A program made the translations under genes and the position numbers. From assembly GCA_958298945.1 (NCBI GenBank), contig OY282606.1:42793920-42857919 (forward strand): a stretch of DNA of 64,000 nt. Reading direction: 5' to 3'. The notes beneath the pieces were generated by a model. That model was not told the origin of the DNA and did no database searches. It worked only from the letters and a program-made list of their open reading frames with translations. The DNA is from Atherix ibis. Its lineage: Eukaryota > Arthropoda > Insecta > Diptera > Athericidae. Positions within the stretch are counted from its first letter, which is position 1; each line of letters begins with the position of its first letter. This document shows positions 22,190 to 33,714 of this stretch, piece after piece.

Positions 22190-23480
22190 TATTTGATGTA
22201 ATTTAAAGGGAACTCTCACCTTACTAAAGTTATTGATAGAGCAACTAGAGGAAAGTGGCAAATAGGCTCTTCGGTAACACCTGGGGTTTACAAAACAAAA
22301 ATTATACAGTAGTTATATCTGACAATAGTTAGACCCATCATCACTTACGCGGCTCTCGTTTGATTAAACAAAGTACTACACAAGCAACCCTTTTTAAGGT
22401 TCAAAACCTGCTGTGCTTAGATATTACAGGTGCGATGAGAACATACCCAATAACGGCTCATGAGGCTCTTTCCAAACTACTACCTTTGCATTTGCATATT
22501 ATAAAGGAAGTGGCTAGAGGAGCTCTTCGGTCAGGACATTCCAAAACCTTTAAACCAGGCGACCTGGTAATCAACTACTTCTCGGACTTTATGTCGAGGA
22601 GATTTACCAACTTCTCCTCCTTGCCGAGGAAATTTAAATCAGTCCTTACGGAGCGTCTAGCTTGGAAGGAGGAAGGGCTCCATCACTCGAGAAATTGGCT
22701 CTTGCCTATTAGACGGACATATTTAAAACAGATGAGGATCTGTTTTGTTGGGGCTGGAGTAGTCGGATCTTATTACCGTCTATCTAAGGCCCTTGGTAAA
22801 TCGCCATCCATTTTTCCGGCAGAATTACATACTATAGAACTTTGTGCTAAAGAGGGCATTAGAAGGAACCTACGTAATGCAAAGATCTGATATTCAATCG
22901 TAGCTAGTTTGGGATATCCTCATTTTCCTAAATCAACTGCGTAGACATAACAAAGTAACTTTGATGTGGGTGCCAGGTCATGAGGGTATTGAGGGTAAGG
23001 AATTAGCAAACTAACTTGTCAAAAGGTAGTCAAACACTTTGTTCAGAACCTTTTTGTGGCAATCCAAAGAGTTGGGGTCGCTTATCAAGTCCTGGGAATG
23101 CGAACATGTATCGCCTTTTCTAAAACAGGACGACGTACAATAGGTCCTAAAAGTAAATAAGCCAGACCTAAAGCTACTCACCGGCCTACTCACTGGGCAC
23201 TGTCTTTTAAGATATCATTTTCACAAAATAGCAAATCTGACACGACAATCTGTTGTTTTTGCACTGAAGAGGATGAAACGCCACAGCACCTACTCTGCGA
23301 TTGCGAGGCCATTTCCTGCCAGATATTTCGGTATCTTAGTATGAGATTCACTAATTTCTACGACATTTCCTGGCTACCTGCCAATATGATATTGAGGTTA
23401 GCTAAAAGCTTCAATATTACTGTTATTTACGTTAGGGTTACTTACCACAGAAGGCCTAATTGGCAAGGTAGTTTGAAACT
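22190..23480 (+). mobile_element. Non-LTR retrotransposon fragment with RNase H domain (LOA/I-like)
   Basis: Starts with the end of the reverse transcriptase ORF: RPIITYAALVW (22330), then KVQNLLCLDITGAMRTYPIT and LSKLLPLHLHI, then an RNase H domain: ICFVGAGVVGSYYRLSKALG, SPSIFPAELHTIELCAKEGI, and after a frameshift NKVTLMWVPGHEGIEGKELA. It ends with a zinc-knuckle-like TGHCLLRYHFHKIAN..C..CEE...H..C segment near 23190-23310. The RNase H acidic centre is incomplete because the D-S-Q-A-A part is lost around 22890. Several stops. The clade is uncertain. Confidence 0.75.
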
Positions 23481-25490
23481 ACCTCTACGTATATTATTAC
23501 CAGTAAGATATTGTATAATATCTTTTTACAAACAAAAATCTAATTTCATCGCGGTTGTTTTTTTGATTTATTAAATCTTCAGTAAGAACATATAACAAAG
23601 CTAAGCGTTGGCATCTTCAATTTGTTATATGATAAAATAGGATTTTACCCCACCCCATCAATATAGATAATCATTTGTTAATTATCTACTAAATCACAAC
23701 AACAACAAAAAAATATCTGTAATCAAATAATCACAAAATAATTGCACTATTTTCCTTATGGCATGTTCAAATCGTTATCTTACAGTAGTATAACTTTCTT
23801 TGCCAAGGAGTATTTTGTTTATGAGAACTTTTTGTAATGTTATTTACCCCTCATTTAGATGGATTCTAAATGAAATTAGATTGATGTGTTTTCTTCCTTA
23901 TGGCCACCATCATACCATTATCATCAACTCGAGACACACTAACTCTTGCATTTATGGTTAGTTTATGATTGGAAGCTTTGTTCAGCTATCAGCTGGTATT
24001 CTATTCTTCTGGGTGATTATTTGAATTGAAATCGCATTCAACATTAAACTTTATGAATAGCAATGTTTCCATTTGCGTGATGTACCTCTCTACAGACCAC
24101 AGTCATAATAGAATAATTTATTTAATATTTCCAATTAAACATGTTTTTGAGGAATGCAGAGAATTGTACGCTACGTTTTATTACGTACTTGAATTATATA
24201 TGAGCGATTCAATTGTGCATTTGTGCACTTGTGTCTATAAGCGTACTGTGATGTAATAGGCTTAATTCATTTTAAAGCAAAGTGTGTGGTCAACTCCTTA
24301 TTGAGCTCCAGTTGGACACTGTTGCAGTCCCAGGTTTCTGTAATGGTGCTGGTGCCAGCAGTTGTTTGCATGCCATCACGATTTTAAAGGCACAAACAAT
24401 CTGCAGACATTAGCAAGTCCAATAAGCCACTATGAAAATATGTTGTACACTTTTATGCACTAATGCATTTTAGCATTTCCCCAACGGCATTACATTTTAA
24501 AAACAATAGTACATTTCCTTGAAATTAGGTTAAGGATTCCAAAATCAATATTTAGTCAACTACTACTAAATAACATCAAAGACCTTGTAAGCAATTCGAT
24601 GCTTTTATCGATTTTTCCTCATTTAGTTCGATAACAGAAAGCAAATTCATTTTATGTTTCCTACCCCACAATCGCTTCATGTGTCATCATTTTCTGAGGA
24701 TATGATTTCTTCCAAGATATTTTATTCCATTATTTTACAAATAAGGTAAAGGCAATTTGACAAATTTATTTTAGCTTTTTAAGGAATAGTTGCCTTTGTT
24801 CTTACCGAATTCTATACACGCCGAGTATATTTATTCTTACGAGCAGCATCTGATTGGTAGGCTTTTTCTTCTTAAAGTAGTATGTATTTAGTATCTTATA
24901 GTCGATACTTTTCATATTTAACATTGAAGAATTTCGTTGCTGAAAACCCAATCAACACACATTCTTATCTTTATTTGATAATAGTCTCTTGGCTCGATCA
25001 AATACGAAATATCTTCCAACAATTGGAAGAAGCCTTAATAAATCATTTTCGTTTAAAAAAAAAAACTGAACTCGACTTCCTATTCTTTCTGGCCAAGTTG
25101 AATTAGCAATTCAAGCCAACAATATCGACTAATAAAACGCACAATGGTGCTGGCCATGTGAATTCAATTGTGCAATAATAATGCAAACTAAACATTTTGT
25201 GATTGTGTGCCTTCTTTTCCATAATGTGCATTATGGAGAAATATTATCTTTTGTATTCCGTTCTATACTAGACATTGGTTGTCTGCACTTCCATACAGTT
25301 TATATGAATAATGTTTATTTTATTATCTTTCGATTCCACGAGGATCTAATTTCACAAATACGAGTAGGTGTTTAGGTTTTTCTATTAAAATTTATTTTGT
25401 TTAAACAAACCCAGGTGCTAAAAAGTCTGAGAATATTTTATTTTGTTACTGTAGTCTGTAAATATTAAATATTTTTAGGTAATTTTTCTA
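23481..25490. other. Non-coding DNA of moderate complexity
   Basis: No transposon end or conserved frame. The stretch at 24295-24440 is clearly less AT-rich than its flanks (AGTTGGACACTGTTGCAGTC, then a GGTGCTGGTGCCAGCAG motif) and could be an enhancer or other conserved non-coding DNA. The short ORFs at 24026, 24882 and 25181 show no family resemblance. Confidence 0.4.
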
Positions 25491-25751
25491 CGAGGTCTGT
25501 TCAAAAAGTATCGCGAATTTTGAATTTTCGCGGGTTACATATATGTCTCTCACTTATGCCGACAACTTCGGCCATTTTGAATGTTCAGTTAATTTTCGAC
25601 AGCTGCTTTGCTTGCACGTGTTTTGGCTCGTCTTCGATTTTCGCCGATTCCAAAAAATGGATCAAAGAATCTGTATCAAATTTTGTGTGAAAAAAAAAAC
25701 TAATTGCGCTAAGAGGAGATTATGTTGAAAAAAAAACTAATGGTGAAGCTA

Positions 25752-27046
25752 CGAGGGTCGTTCAATAAGTCCTTAGAAAAAGATGGAAAAAAAACTGTTT
25801 TTTAAAAAAAAAAATTTTTATTTTTCAACATTTTCTCCTCTCAGCTCTATACACTTTTCCAACCGTTTTTACAAAATTTTTATCCCGTCCAAAAAATAGG
25901 ATTTCGGAAGTTCTGCAAAATACTCATCCGTTTGAGCAATGACGTCCTCGTTGGAAGTGAACCATCGTCCGCCAAGCCATTTCTTCAGATTGGGGAAAAG
26001 AAAATAGTCACTCGGGCCCAAATCTGGTGAATAAGCGGGATGCTGCAACAATTCCATTCTCAATTCCACAATTTTGGCCATGGAAACAGCGCAGGTGTGC
26101 ACACGCGCATTGTCCTGATGCAAGAGGATTTTTTTCTTCTTCAGATGGGGGCGTTTTTCTTTGATTTCCTCGCTCAACCATTGCAATAACGACGCGTAAT
26201 ACGCTCCTGTTATTGTTTTTCCTTTTTCCAAGTAGTCGATAAAAATGATGCCGTGCGAATCCCAAAAGACCGTGGCCATCACCTTGCCGGCCGATGGCAC
26301 AGTTTTTGCCTTCTTCGGAGCCCGTTCACCCTTGAAAATCCACTGTGATGACTGTCTCTTCATTTCTGGAGTATAGTAGTGTATCCAGGTTTCGTCCATA
26401 GTGACATATCGACGAAGGAATTCGGCAGGATTGCGATGAAAGAGTGCCAACATAGCCTCAGAGTCCACTGCACGATTGCGCTTATTCTCCTCTGAGAGCA
26501 ACCGCGGCACCCATCTTGCCGAAATTTTTTTCACAGACAATTTTTCATGCAAAATTGAAGCGACTGTACCTTGTGATATGCCCGTGGCCTCAACTAATTC
26601 GCGCACTTTAATTCGCCGATCGTTCAAAATCAGATCGTCGATTTTGTCGATGATTTCAGCAGTAGACACCTCAACTGGGCGTCCTGAACGATGGTCATCT
26701 TTTGTGGATGAACGGCCACGTTTAAATTCATTCACCCAATTGTAAACCGTCGCAAATACAGGTGCAGATGTGCCATGAACTGCATCCAACTCGGCTTTGA
26801 TTTCTTTCGGGCTTAAGCCTTTCAAATGGAGATGTTTGATGACAGCCCTAAACTCGCTTTTTTCCATTGTTATGCACAAATAAATGTCGTTAACTTTAAT
26901 CGACGATAGAAATTGACCTACGCTATGGATCGAGCTAAAATTTTGACATCTTCCTATCGATAATGCTACTTACAATAAAAAAAATCTTTACCGACACTAC
27001 GAGCGCAATTTCTCGGATTTTTTAAGGACTTATTGAACGACCCTCG
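25752..27046 (-). mobile_element. Mariner group A, complete and almost intact (1295 bp)
   Basis: Perfect 24-bp inverted termini starting CGAGGGTCGTTCAATAAGTC, flanked by TA at 25750-25751 and 27047-27048. It sits inside a TA of the older mariner B copy. One transposase ORF fills most of it. This is the youngest-looking element in the window, since its ends are identical and its single ORF has only one late stop. Confidence 0.95.
25869..26879 (-). CDS. Mariner transposase (D,D34D), truncated by a late stop
   Basis: 336 residues from the first Met. The Met at residue 5 (MEKSEFRAVIKH) is the likelier start. Transposases of this family cut and paste the element through its terminal repeats in the nucleus. 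Order of parts: two N-terminal helix-turn-helix regions (about 5-55 and 70-118), the WVPRLL linker motif at 123-128, and catalytic D162 (MDETW), D256 (HQDN) and D291 (PSDYFLF), with 34 residues between the last two. YSPDL is at 283-287. The frame stops at TAA after DGIKIL, although the same frame goes on for a further KRLEKCIELRGENVEK to a natural stop. So one nonsense change removes about 17 residues. Whether the shortened protein works is unknown. Confidence 0.95.
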   Translation of the reverse strand: MCITMEKSEFRAVIKHLHLKGLSPKEIKAELDAVHGTSAPVFATVYNWVNEFKRGRSSTKDDHRSGRPVEVSTAEIIDKIDDLILNDRRIKVRELVEATGISQGTVASILHEKLSVKKISARWVPRLLSEENKRNRAVDSEAMLALFHRNPAEFLRRYVTMDETWIHYYTPEMKRQSSQWIFKGERAPKKAKTVPSAGKVMATVFWDSHGIIFIDYLEKGKTITGAYYASLLQWLSEEIKEKRPHLKKKKILLHQDNARVHTCAVSMAKIVELRMELLQHPAYSPDLGPSDYFLFPNLKKWLGGRWFTSNEDVIAQTDEYFAELPKSYFLDGIKIL

Positions 27047-27759
27047 TACCTTGGACCGAAGCAACGTTTATTGGTGGTACAAAATGTTCTCAAAGAGCCG
27101 AGAAAAAGCGCGCCAAGTTCAGTCGAATGTGAACGTTTTGCTTAGTTTTCTTCAATTGCAGGGGCGTGGTGCATCATGAGTTCTTGCAACTGGGTAGAAC
27201 GGTCAATAAGGAATATTACCTGCAAGTTATGCGCACGTTGCGTGAAGCAATCCTTCAAAAACGACCGGATTTTGGAAGAACTAAAAATGGCTTTTGCACT
27301 ATGATAACGCCCCTCTTCACGCACCGTTGCTTGTGCGCGAATTTTTGCCCAAAACAACACACTAATAATGCCACAGCCACCGTATTGCCTAGATCTGGCC
27401 CCCTGTGACTTTTTCTTGTTCCCGAAATTGAAGAGCCCCATGAAAGGACGATGCTACGCTACGATTGAGGAGATAAAGACGGCATCGCAGGAGGAGCTGA
27501 ACAAGATCACAAAAAATGATTTTTTGAAGTGCTTCGAGGAATGGAAAAAACGTTGGCACAAGTGTATAATATCTGGTGCGGATTACTTTGAAGGGGACAA
27601 AATAGATATTCATGAATAAATAAATAATTTTTGAAAAAAAACACAAAATTCGCGATACTTTTTGAACAGACCTCGTATGTTAAATTTTTTGTAATAGTTT
27701 AGACTTTCCGTCCACACAGTTCCTTCTTCACCATGGAGGTAATACGAGAATTTTCCTCT

Positions 27760-27990
27760 CTTACGTCTGATTGATCTGACCTTACAAGAGTTCCCACTTG
27801 TTCCACATTTTCAACTTATGAAAATGTGGAACGAATAAGGGCTTTTGTGAGATTAGCCACCTCGATTAACATTGAAGCCGATAACTGAGTCCTCACTAGG
27901 TTTCTCCATTATGACAACTCGCCTTGTCACACTGTATTGTACTTCGCCATTTCCACCGTCTACCACCCCACCCCCCCCCCCCCCCCCCCC
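27760..27990 (+). mobile_element. Mariner group C fragment, internally deleted
   Basis: ENVERIRAFVRLATSINIEA in frame near 27820-27880 is the linker segment, followed after a deletion by LHYDNSPCHTVLYF (second catalytic block) at 27908-27950. It ends in a C21 run. Same group as the pieces at 1405, 14740, 52770 and 61736. Confidence 0.65.
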
Positions 27991-27991
27991 C
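27971..27991. repeat. C21 homopolymer
   Basis: Twenty-one consecutive C bases preceded by CCCCA and followed by ACCAG, the only such run in an AT-rich window. The length may not be reliably sequenced. Confidence 0.9.
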
Positions 27992-28206
27992 ACCAGTATC
28001 GCGCGCCTTTCCAAAACATTTACTTGATCAAAGTCTGTGCGACATTTTTTGTTCAATTGTTTTAAATTTTCAATTTTTTTCCATACGATACGAAGGCAAT
28101 TTGACAAGTCAATGATAAATGCTAGAAATGTAGCTAATATGATGAAAAAGATATTATTTTTATTATCTGGCATTTTTATAAAGACGTCTTACAAAATTTT
28201 ATTAAC

Positions 28207-29290
28207 ATATCTTTATTAGATTAGTTTTGACAGCTATTAAAAAGAAACAAGGTCTGTGTTTTTTTTTATTAATATGGAAGAGAGTTACGTGTGTTAATAG
28301 AAAACTGTTTTTTTTGGGGAAAAAACAATATGTGAAAGGAAAACTAGGCCTGAAAAGTATAATGGGGACTCCTTACCATCGTATAGTATATGATTCAGTA
28401 GTGGTTCACTCAATCTCGTTGTAGTCGTACGAAGAAATGTGACAGTGAGTACCCATGACGTACAATTTAGGTTACCGCCGAAAAATTAATGATAAAAACC
28501 ATAATTTTTTAAAAAATAAACCGTCAGTGAAATTGTATAAAATAACTGAAATGGTAAACATCTCCAAAGAATTTATAAACAACATCTTACATGAAATTTT
28601 TGGTACAGAAAGATGGTAACCGCGTTTGCTAAAAATATGTTAGTATGACAATCTTCAATAGCGTATTGTACATTAAATTTTTGGTACAGAAAGATGGTGA
28701 CCTGTCCAAAAATATGTTAGTATGACAATCTTCAATAGCGTATTTGTGATCCACCATCATATAACATCAACCAAAATTCAGTTTAAACAATGGACTTCTA
28801 TTAATAAACGTGCTTCAAAGAAGGCAAAAGCGGTGCCATTTGGAGGAAAGGATATGGCTACTGTTTTCTTAGATGCACATGGTATAATCTTAAATTACTA
28901 TCTTAAGAAAGAGAAAAACAATAACAAAACAGTATTATAAACCATTATTACGCCAGTTGAATTATGAAATCAAAACAAAATAACCACATTTCACAAAGAA
29001 AACGTTCCATTTCATCATTAATAAAATACACCTGCACGAATTGTTATAGCAAAAATTAGTGGAAATACATTATGTATTACTTCCCCAGCCGCCGCATTCT
29101 CTAGATTTAACTTCCTTCGACTGTTTACTATGTCCAGATATGAAGAATTTGAGTCCAATTCTGAAGTTATATCCGAAAGTGACGCATTTTTGCAGAGTTT
29201 GACAAATCTTACTAAAGGGATGTTATTAGAAATTCGGAATATCCTTGGACGAACTGTATCGAGCTATTTTGATAAATAAATTAATTTTTG
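28207..29290 (+). mobile_element. Mariner group D, decayed copy
   Basis: Shares with 32600-33600 the leader TTAGTTTTGACAGCTATTAAAAAG and the order of parts. Recognisable blocks: MVNISKEFINNILHEIFG (28551), QWTSINKRASKKAKAVPFGG then KDMATVFLDAHGIILNYYLK (28789-28905), and a broken PPHSLDLTSFDCLLCP-like third block near 29090-29130. The N-terminal half carries a tandem duplication at 28590-28747. Multiple stops. About 1.08 kb. Confidence 0.7.
28590..28747. repeat. Tandem duplication inside mariner D
   Basis: Unit 28590-28670 (81 bp) is repeated at 28671-28747 with a few changes and a small deletion near 28702. Both contain TTTTTGGTACAGAAAGATGG and ATATGTTAGTATGACAATCT. Confidence 0.85.
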
Positions 29291-30639
29291 TTGAATCATT
29301 TGATTTTTTGGTCCGTTACCATTAACTTAAGTACAAAAAATATACCATCTTTGATGTAAGATGCTAATATCATATTTTCTATTTGTTCTTTGCGAACAAA
29401 AAGGGTATATAAAATTAAATATTTTTAAAGGAAATTGCTTAGAAATAAACTATGTAGAAAATATACTCTTTGTATAGAACAGAATATATAATACTCACTT
29501 AGAAAATCGCTGACAAAAACAAAATCGAAATATTCCGAATATATTTGCACCTGTGCTCAAATGTTTTATTTCTTTGCAAGTGTAATTTGTCGAAAAGAGT
29601 TTTGACGTACTAAAAGCACGTACCGCTACCAATTTGTATGTTCAATGTAAATGGTTTTTCAAATATTAGTTTGACTTCCGAATATGATATTCCGAAAGTG
29701 GTTTCTTTACTGTAGTTACTTCATGTAGGATCGAATCATATCAAATCGATACAGGCAAACGTGCGAAGGCTATAGGACTACAATCATTTTCAAGTGATTT
29801 GTTCTAAGATTTATACTTTGGAATAAAAGTAATTTGGTAATAAAATCAACTGAATCGTTTCCTATTTCAAATATAATCAGAAATTGGATAGTCTTTGGTT
29901 CGATACTAACGAAAATGTTAGCTTTCCATTTCACTCGGTTGGTTTTTTCTTTAATTTTTACGATTATATATGCTTTAAGAAACTGTACAAAAAAATTACA
30001 ATTAAAGATTTTCCATAGGACACATTTGTTAAAAATTCATATTGCTATAATTTTTTATTTTACATTTAAATAGGAAATGTTGCGAATGTTTTGAAAGTTG
30101 AAAATTGAAGTCGTATAAATACCAAAAAATGGAAAATGTCGGTATAATAGTTGGAAGAACTGTGAAGAATTGGAAAACAGAAGTGAATAGTTAATGTTGA
30201 ATAAAGTTCAGAAGTACAAGTGGAATTCCACAATATTGAACATGGAGTCTCATTTACTGATGTGGTGCTTAAGAAACATTGAGAAACCTTCCAATGCCAC
30301 TAATTAGACATACTGTAAAGTACTTCTTTCGAGTAAATAGACCAAATAATTCTTAAAATTGTTATTTCTTATAAATATATTGCTAAATAGACAAGAGTAT
30401 TTGCATTTAACGTGAACATATGCCAATATTAATATACATTGTAGATGGTGGAATGTCGGAGAGTCCTGAGGACATTAACATTCAAATTCATTCAAAATTA
30501 CTATTTTCCTATCTAAAGTAAAGAAATACTACGAAATTACTTGTAGATCAAACATCTGCGATGTGTGTTTATACGTATATGCAATATTTCTTTCTGTCAG
30601 AAATGAAGGAATTTGTGCTCCGGAAATTAAAGTTAAATA
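29291..30639. other. AT-rich non-coding DNA
   Basis: No element recognised. The ORF 29834-30073 is hydrophobic and without resemblance to a family. The stretch at 30090-30300 is more purine-rich but non-coding. Confidence 0.45.
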
Positions 30640-31340
30640 AAACACACTTTAAATACAGATTTCGATAAAAATTTTATTTCATTATATTGATTGGACTTTG
30701 CCATTATGCATGTAATATAAAATCATTCAAAAGGTTGTCACGATACTTCTCTGACATTACTTTACGGATGTAGTAATGAGCTGTAATTCGGATGCTTAGT
30801 TTTTAAAGTCTCTAATGTTGAGAAATTTCTGCGTAAATACGAGCTTTTAAGTAAGGCTACAAGAACAACGTCAAATGACAATGCGAAAATTACGCTTCCT
30901 GTGAGCTTTTCGCTTAATAAAACCAAAATTTGTTTTGCTGTGTGACTTCTGACGCCAAGTCCAGAAATTCGGTTATCATATGATCATAGCGCTCAGAATT
31001 GTCAGTAACGGTATCTTCTTCATTTTCAAAGTTATACAAACCAATTACACCTATAAACCAAAATGCACACCAGAAAGGCATTCTTTGCGGATACAATAGC
31101 TTCTGCGTCTTTATAGTCACTTGTGGGTTTTCAAAGCCTCATATACGGTAATTTTCCTTATTGACGTATTCAACGAGAGAAAAATGAACCCTGTCACTAA
31201 CGATCATAATATCTTTTTAAAGTTCGAAGCAGGGTAAGGGCAGAATCATCAGTAGTAAATCAATCCTTAACGTTAAATTGAAAAATTTTAACTATACAAA
31301 TGCGGTCTTTAGTGATAAATATAGTTGACAGCTATTAAAT
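30640..31340 (-). mobile_element. DD41D element, decayed C-terminal two thirds
   Basis: Minus strand: RVHFSLVEYVNKENYRI (first catalytic block, about 31190) with the DE lost, then YPQRMPFWCAFWFIGVIGLY and ERYDHMITEFLDLASEV (31080-30960). A degenerate tail reaches 30640, where AATGGCAAAGTCCAATCAAT matches the tail of the copy at 56035-56330. The second and third aspartates are not recognisable. Confidence 0.7.
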
Positions 31341-32599
31341 GACGGGGCTATACTTTCCAAAACACAAAATAGATTTCTATAAAATAGATAGAGCTTTTAA
31401 AAAAACGCACTCTTTGAACATATGGTAAATAAACAAAAAGCAAATCTTTCGTAAAATCACTGAATTTTTACCAGTTTTGCTAAGTTTTCTTTATTGGTAA
31501 AGCTTATTTTATTATAAACTCCTTTTTAATTTTGCCTCCAGAAGAAGTAGCTCCATTTGATAATAATTAATATATTTAAATTCGTTGGTTAGGGAAGCTC
31601 TGGGAAACGCATATTTTTAAACATCCATAAACAGAATACATAGAAAATAATAAACTTTTTTAGAGAACGATATAAGTCTTTCGCCTTTTCTTACAAAGCA
31701 CATCATGTAAGGTTTCTATTTAATTTGACATAATTTCTATTAATTAAAAACTGTTTCTAATGTTTCCTTTTTAAATTAAATTCCATATAAAATATATTTT
31801 AAGTTCACTTTCCCACAAAAAGCCATTTCAATTAACTGTCATATATAAGACAGCATTTTATCTATAAAAGAAGAACAAATACATATCGAAAATGTTGATT
31901 ATTTTGCACAATTGACAAAGTAGCCACTTTTCCACAAATCAATAAATTATTAACTATTGTATAAAATTTTCATTAAATACACAAATTAATTAAATTGTTA
32001 AAATTTCCAAATATATGAATAAATTATAAAGAGTCCATTGAATAAAATTAATTTACTTTATAAACAATTTTATCTTATAATAATTTTCAAATTTCGAAAA
32101 TGATATTGATTTTCAAAATTCACAACAACTGAAAATATCGTGAATCTTTTCAGAGTATCTTTTATTGAATTTTGTGATTCATTAAATCATAATGAACAGA
32201 TTATATAAATAATAAGTTTCATTTGGGCCAATTATGTTTATATACTTAAGTACTGGTCATAAAAAATATTTTATATTCCCAATTGAAATAGATTCAAATT
32301 GGCGCAATTATCTTAGAATAGTTTTCTCTTTAATAAAATATTTCGATAATTTCATAAATGACTAAAGGTAATGATAAATTTAATTGAATGTCCTTTTCTA
32401 ATGAAGCTATATTTTTACAGAATTACTTCTTTTTGCAATAATGAGTACATTCGATTTCGGGAGAAAATTGTGAAGAAATGCTTTTGGAAAAGGGCAATAT
32501 AATAAGTCATTGGCTAATGCAATAAAATATAGCTGATATCAGCAAAACAATCTTGTTTCATCATCTCTAAATCTTAAAAAAGGACCCACAGAAAGTTTT
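31341..32599. other. Very AT-rich non-coding DNA
   Basis: Dominated by A/T runs between 31480 and 32450. No frame or repeat structure was recognised. Confidence 0.45.
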
Positions 32600-33600
32600 A
32601 TTATTTTTTCATTAGTTTAGTTTTGACTGTCATTGAAAAGATACAAGCTTTGTTGTTTTTATTAATATGGAAAAAAGTGAATAGCGTGCGTTGATAAAAC
32701 ACTATTTTTGAGGAAAGAAACAATATTTGAAATAAAAAAACAACCTTGAAAAGTATAATATGAACTCTTCACCATCGTATGGAATGATGCAGAAGTGGTT
32801 TTTTTAAAATTTCGGAGCACAAGTGATACTGAACCAGAAGGTTAAATCACCATCAAAGAAATAATTAATAAAATCTATGATATCATTTTAAAAGACCGTT
32901 GAATAAAAGTAGCTGACATGGTAAACATCTCAAAAGAACTATAGGCAACATCTTCCATAAAATGTTGGATATAAGAAAACTATCGGCGAGATGGCTAATT
33001 TTAATAACTGTTTTTGCATGAAATATTGACTTACAACAATATTACACACCAGAAACCAAAGTTCAGTCAAAACAATGGACATAACCTTTCGTAGCGAACG
33101 ATACGCTATGACTACTATTTTCTAGGACGCACATGGTACTCGTATAATCGTTATCGGCTATATTGAAAAAGCGATAACAGGAGTGTGCTATACGGCACTA
33201 TTAGATCAGTTGAATAATGAAATGAAGACGAAACATCTACATTTGGCGAAGGAAAAATTATCTATCATGAACACAATGCACACGTGCACACCTGTGTCCA
33301 TTGCTATGGGAAAATTCCATGATTTAGGATACGAATAACTTTCCCATCCACCACATGCGGAAGATTTAGCCCCCAGCAATTATTTCCTATATCCGAGTAG
33401 GACAAAACGGCTCGGCGGTAAAATATTTGGCTCAAACGATGAAATGATTGCTAAAACAAACGCATAATTTGAAGGTATTTTGAAAAAACGTTCAACTAAA
33501 TGTATCGTTGAACATGGAAAAACGTTTAACTAACTGTATCAAGCTCAAATGACACTTTGTTGAAAACTAAAATGCATTTTAAAACATAAAAATGTTTTTT
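32600..33600 (+). mobile_element. Mariner group D, second decayed copy
   Basis: The leader TTAGTTTTGACTGTCATTGA parallels 28220. Blocks: MVNISKEL.ATSSIKC-like near 32920, KLSARW (32980), YYTPETKVQSKQWT (33040-33080), TIFxDAHGT (33120) and a C-terminal LTNCIKLK (33530). Frameshifts in nearly every block. It lacks the tandem duplication seen in the 28207 copy, so that duplication is private to the other copy. Confidence 0.68.
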
Positions 33601-33714
33601 TATAGTCAATGCCAAGTATTAATCATTTATCCTTTGGAATAAAATTCCTGTTACTCTCAAGGCCAAGTATTAATCATATACCACAAAATTCCTGTGGTAC
33701 GATGGTAGTTCAAG

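Larger units (their letters stand above)
25491..27675 (+). mobile_element. Mariner group B, split by a later mariner A insertion
   Basis: The termini CGAGGTCTGTTCAAAAAGTA match exactly for 32 bp at both ends, with TA at 25489-25490 and 27676-27677. Without the inner element it is about 890 bp and internally deleted. The left arm (25491-25749) has the 5' end and the first codons (MDQRICIKFCVK, from 25657, then stops). The right arm (27049-27675) resumes exactly in register at TLDRSNVYWWYKMF, then jumps to the domain after the first aspartate, the PYCLDLAPCDFFLFPKLKSP block and the C-terminus GDKIDIHE. A frameshift near 27300 damages the second catalytic block. Confidence 0.92.

Noticed and set aside
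24295..24440. Possible coding exon (ELQLDTVAVPGFCNGAGASS frame)
   Set aside because: The frame is short, lacks acceptor and donor at its borders, and I recognise no family. Left as non-coding DNA of higher complexity.
26008..26745. Additional ORFs within the mariner A element
   Set aside because: Antisense or alternative frames of the transposase, with no independent support.
27142..27646. Minus-strand ORFs of 85-99 codons
   Set aside because: Shadows of the plus-strand mariner B transposase fragment.
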